The notes beneath the pieces were generated by a model. The model saw nothing but the letters and a program-made list of their open reading frames with translations, was not told where the DNA came from and did no database searches. The translations under genes were made by a program, and so were the position numbers. A DNA stretch of 64,000 bases from contig NZ_MKVJ01000018.1 of NCBI RefSeq assembly GCF_001898805.1, positions 78,197 to 142,196 of the forward strand, read 5' to 3'. Below, piece after piece: positions 61,584 through 64,000 of this stretch. How positions within the stretch are numbered: position 1 is the first letter of the stretch; each line of letters starts with the position of its first letter. This stretch comes from Leifsonia sp. 71-9. Its GTDB lineage: Bacteria; Actinomycetota; Actinomycetes; Actinomycetales; Microbacteriaceae.

Positions 61584-63085
61584 GGGAGGGCCTTCCTGAT
61601 CGAGTGGGCGATGGCGTGGTACTGCAGGGCGGCGGCGAGCGAACGGCGCGCCCTGGCGGGGCCGTCCAGGGTGAGCAGCTGCCGGACGCGGGGGGGCGAG
61701 CTCTCCGGAAGGGCGGTCGCCAGCGCGGCCGTGAGGTCCAGGACCGCCGGCGCGGGACCGTCCCCGGGCGAGGCGTCGCCCTCCATCCGGTCCAGGACCG
61801 CGCTCGTGAGGGCGGGCGACCACGGCTCCGGCGCGTGCGAGAGCGCCTTCTCGAGCGCACCGATCCCCGTCTTCCGGTCGGCGAGCGCCGCGACGAGCCA
61901 GCGTTCGAGCGCCGCGGGTTCCGCCAGCTCGACGAGGTCGATGTATCCGGCGTGTTCGAGGAAGGCGGTGGCCCACGCGGCATCGCGCTGCCGGTGGACG
62001 GCCTCGATGAGCGGGGCGCGCAGGGCCTTGTCCGGGAGGATCAGCTCCAGCGTCTGCGGGATGCCGACGCCGGTGGCCGCCGTCCAGGTGCTCAGCGGTG
62101 CGTTCTCGACCAGCATCCTCAGCCACGCCACGCGGTCGGGCTCGACCCCGGCCGCCGGTGCCGGGAAGCCGTCGCGGAGCCCGGCCTCGTCGAGCTCCGT
62201 CGGCGCGGACACGGCCACGGTGCGCTTCGACAGCAGCCGCCGGTTGACGGCGATGAGCGGGAGGAGCCGCTCCGCCATCCGTCGGGCGTAGCGGCTGTCC
62301 GGCAGGTGGCCGAGCAGCACGCCCGCCCGCTGGCGCACCGGCGCGGAGCCGTCATCGAGCGCGGCCTCCAGGAACGGTTCGTCGTCGGCGGAGAGCCGGT
62401 CGTCGAACACGGCGAGGAAGGCCTGCTTGCCGCGCGCGGGCAGACCGCCCCAGGCGGACGCGAGCAGGTCGCGCGCGGCCGCCGGATCGGATCGGCGCAG
62501 CAGGCGCAGGGCGTCGGCGGCTGCCGCGGTGGGGAGGGTTGGCCACTGCTCGGCCAGCTCGGCCGCGGAGAGCTCCGGCCGCGTCGCCCGTCTCGGCGCA
62601 TCGACGAGCCCGGCCAGCCAGGCACCCCGCTCGCCCCAGGCCGCGTGGAGTGCGACCGCGAGCGCCTCGTCCGTGCGGGCGAGCTCCAGGAGGGCGGGAA
62701 GCCGGCGCGGCGGGACGATCATCCCGTGGCGCGCGGCGGAGTCCAGCCAGAGCCGGAGCAGCCGTGACCGCAGATCGGCGGGCACCGGCGGCTGGGTGAG
62801 CAGCAGACCGAGCAGCTCGGCGGCGGCGGGCGGTGCGGTCGGACGGGTCTCCGGCGGCGCCGCGGCGACCGCCGCGCCCCGCTGCGGACGGCGTCCCGCC
62901 CGGAGCAGCACGTCCTGGAGGGCGGCCTGGTCGAGCAGCAGGGTGCGCGGGTCCCGCTCGTCTCCGTCGAGCACGCCGACCCCGAGCTCCGACGGCGGAC
63001 GGGCCGGCCGTCGCCGGTCGGTGCCGACCAGCGCTGTCGCCAGGAGCTCGCCCTGCCACGCTCCGAGGTCGTCGACCGCCGTCAC
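61580..63085 (-). CDS. DUF5691 family protein
   Basis: A 501-residue, mainly helical protein with HEAT-like repeating patterns: RGKQAFLAVFDDRLSADDEP, FLEAALDDGSAPVRQRAGVL, GHLPDSRYARRMAERLL. This is the usual DUF5691 architecture, perhaps a scaffold. It begins TAVDDLGAWQGELLATALVG. GTG 63085 overlaps the SWIM gene stop (GTGA), and its own stop overlaps the MoxR start. Function unassigned. Confidence 0.86.
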   Translation of the reverse strand: MTAVDDLGAWQGELLATALVGTDRRRPARPPSELGVGVLDGDERDPRTLLLDQAALQDVLLRAGRRPQRGAAVAAAPPETRPTAPPAAAELLGLLLTQPPVPADLRSRLLRLWLDSAARHGMIVPPRRLPALLELARTDEALAVALHAAWGERGAWLAGLVDAPRRATRPELSAAELAEQWPTLPTAAAADALRLLRRSDPAAARDLLASAWGGLPARGKQAFLAVFDDRLSADDEPFLEAALDDGSAPVRQRAGVLLGHLPDSRYARRMAERLLPLIAVNRRLLSKRTVAVSAPTELDEAGLRDGFPAPAAGVEPDRVAWLRMLVENAPLSTWTAATGVGIPQTLELILPDKALRAPLIEAVHRQRDAAWATAFLEHAGYIDLVELAEPAALERWLVAALADRKTGIGALEKALSHAPEPWSPALTSAVLDRMEGDASPGDGPAPAVLDLTAALATALPESSPPRVRQLLTLDGPARARRSLAAALQYHAIAHSIRKALP

Positions 63086-64000
63086 AGTGCCACCACCCCG
63101 TCGTCGGTGACGAGCGACAGGATGCGCAGGCGCCCGTCCTCGACCTCGCCGAACACGTCGCACGGTGCCCCGCCCGTGATCGCGAGCATCGTCGTCCGGT
63201 CGGCCTCCGGCACGAGCGGGAGGGCGTGGCCGTGCGCGTCGACCACCGCCGTCTCCTCCCCGGCGGCGACGGTCACTCCGCCGAGGAGCACCGGGAAGCG
63301 GACCCGCCACGGCGCCGTCGCCAACTGCTCCGCTGCGGCGGCGTGCGCGGAGGCGACATCCATCCCGGCCCCCAGGTCGCGGGCGACCCCCGCCGGCTCG
63401 GGGGAGCCGTCGAACAGGGCTCGCCGCGGGGACGAACCGGGATAGAGCCCGACCGTCGCCCGGAGGCGGCTGCCGACCAGCTGCGGTGTGCCGAGGGCGC
63501 TCCCCGGTCCGCTGATCTCCAGCAGGAGCACGTGCCCCCCGTCGTCGTCGCGGAGCCAGGTGCGCTGCTGCTGCAGCCGGCCGCCGAGGTCCCGATGGAC
63601 TCCCGCCACCGACCAGACACCGGTGCGCGACTCCCCGGCGAGGACCTCCGCCGTCGGGACGGGCCACCCGAGCGCCGTGCGCAGCTCGGCCTGCTCGTCG
63701 GCGGGAAGCGTCTCGCGCCGCGACCACCCCTGCGCCAGCATCCACCAGCGGCCGATGAGCTGGAGGAGGTCCCGGTCGCCGAGCCCCGCGCGGATCGCCC
63801 CACCGGCATCGCGCACCTGCTCGGCGAGCGCAGGGAGCTGCGCGTCGACGAGCCGTGCGGCGACCCCGTCCCACCAGGCCCGCTCCCGCCCGCGGGCATC
63901 GGCGAGGCCGGCCCGAGCCAGATCGCCCAGCCAGAGGGTGAACTCCTCGATGCCGGCATCCATCTTGGCCGCGCGTTCGGCCTGCCGTCTCGCCTGCGCC
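63082..64000 (-). CDS. SWIM zinc-finger family protein, C-terminal part (cut by window edge)
   Basis: The last 305 codons or so of a protein entering from the right edge. The frame is open to the window end (AQARRQAERAAK before MDAG), so the Met at 63963 is internal. Visible parts are DLARAGLADARGRERAWWDG and LGDRDLLQLIGRWWMLAQG, typical of SWIM proteins beyond their zinc finger. The Cys-x-Cys...Cys-x-His motif itself would lie outside. Assignment rests on these and the operon. The stop overlaps the DUF5691 GTG by 4 nt. Confidence 0.78.
   Translation of the reverse strand, partial: AQARRQAERAAKMDAGIEEFTLWLGDLARAGLADARGRERAWWDGVAARLVDAQLPALAEQVRDAGGAIRAGLGDRDLLQLIGRWWMLAQGWSRRETLPADEQAELRTALGWPVPTAEVLAGESRTGVWSVAGVHRDLGGRLQQQRTWLRDDDGGHVLLLEISGPGSALGTPQLVGSRLRATVGLYPGSSPRRALFDGSPEPAGVARDLGAGMDVASAHAAAAEQLATAPWRVRFPVLLGGVTVAAGEETAVVDAHGHALPLVPEADRTTMLAITGGAPCDVFGEVEDGRLRILSLVTDDGVVAL

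Overview
The window is high-GC DNA, roughly 70 percent G+C by eye, packed with genes on both strands. It looks like the chromosome of an actinobacterium, most likely a member of the Microbacteriaceae (Leifsonia-like). This is inferred from the gene families: DUF5997, a DUF3516 helicase, the actinobacterial-type DapD, DUF3117, and Ada-AlkA. The many apparently leaderless promoters (TAnnnT placed 6-7 nt before ATG or GTG) fit the same placement. I see no rRNA, tRNA, CRISPR array, transposase or prophage.

Layout. 1-5.4 kb: the end of phosphofructokinase, a quinone-oxidoreductase-like gene, a divergent DUF5997/LysR-effector pair, an FMN-dependent 2-hydroxy-acid oxidase, and a small lower-GC patch with a possibly frameshifted exported protein. 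5.4-17.6 kb: transport and RNA metabolism. This part holds an APC permease, an odd zinc-ribbon SDR, a Ski2-like helicase, a PiT phosphate transporter with a small membrane partner, a five-copy 94-bp hairpin repeat, and two divergent nucleobase permeases that share a near-ideal PHO-box-like direct repeat. 17.6-33 kb: ordinary metabolism and repair. Genes here include trmB, an aldehyde dehydrogenase, aspA, an Ada-AlkA fusion, a GlcD-type oxidase, an FKBP, a MocR regulator, and an SDR/TetR/alcohol-dehydrogenase cluster. 33-42 kb: rpsO and pnp, normally neighbours, lie 6 kb apart. The intervening genes include a second PiT cassette with a PHO box, a decayed phosphotransferase gene, LtrA, VanZ and a fructosamine kinase. 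42-56.9 kb: a decayed NTF2-like gene, DJ-1/PfpI, a 1582-residue membrane protein whose zinc-ribbon start lies out of frame, an AsnC regulator beside a branched-chain 2-oxoacid dehydrogenase operon, divergent dapD/dapE with interlocked promoters, and tatB.

56.9-64 kb: a tightly overlapping five-gene minus-strand operon. In transcription order it encodes a SWIM zinc-finger protein (running off the window), DUF5691, a MoxR AAA+ ATPase, DUF5682 and a VWA-domain protein. This is the best candidate here for a poorly characterised multi-component system.

Genes that appear to work together: the two PiT cassettes and the PHO boxes (phosphate uptake under PhoP-type control); bkd E1alpha/E1beta/E2 with the divergent AsnC regulator; dapD with dapE (lysine and diaminopimelate synthesis); uracil and purine permeases; and the MoxR/VWA/SWIM operon.
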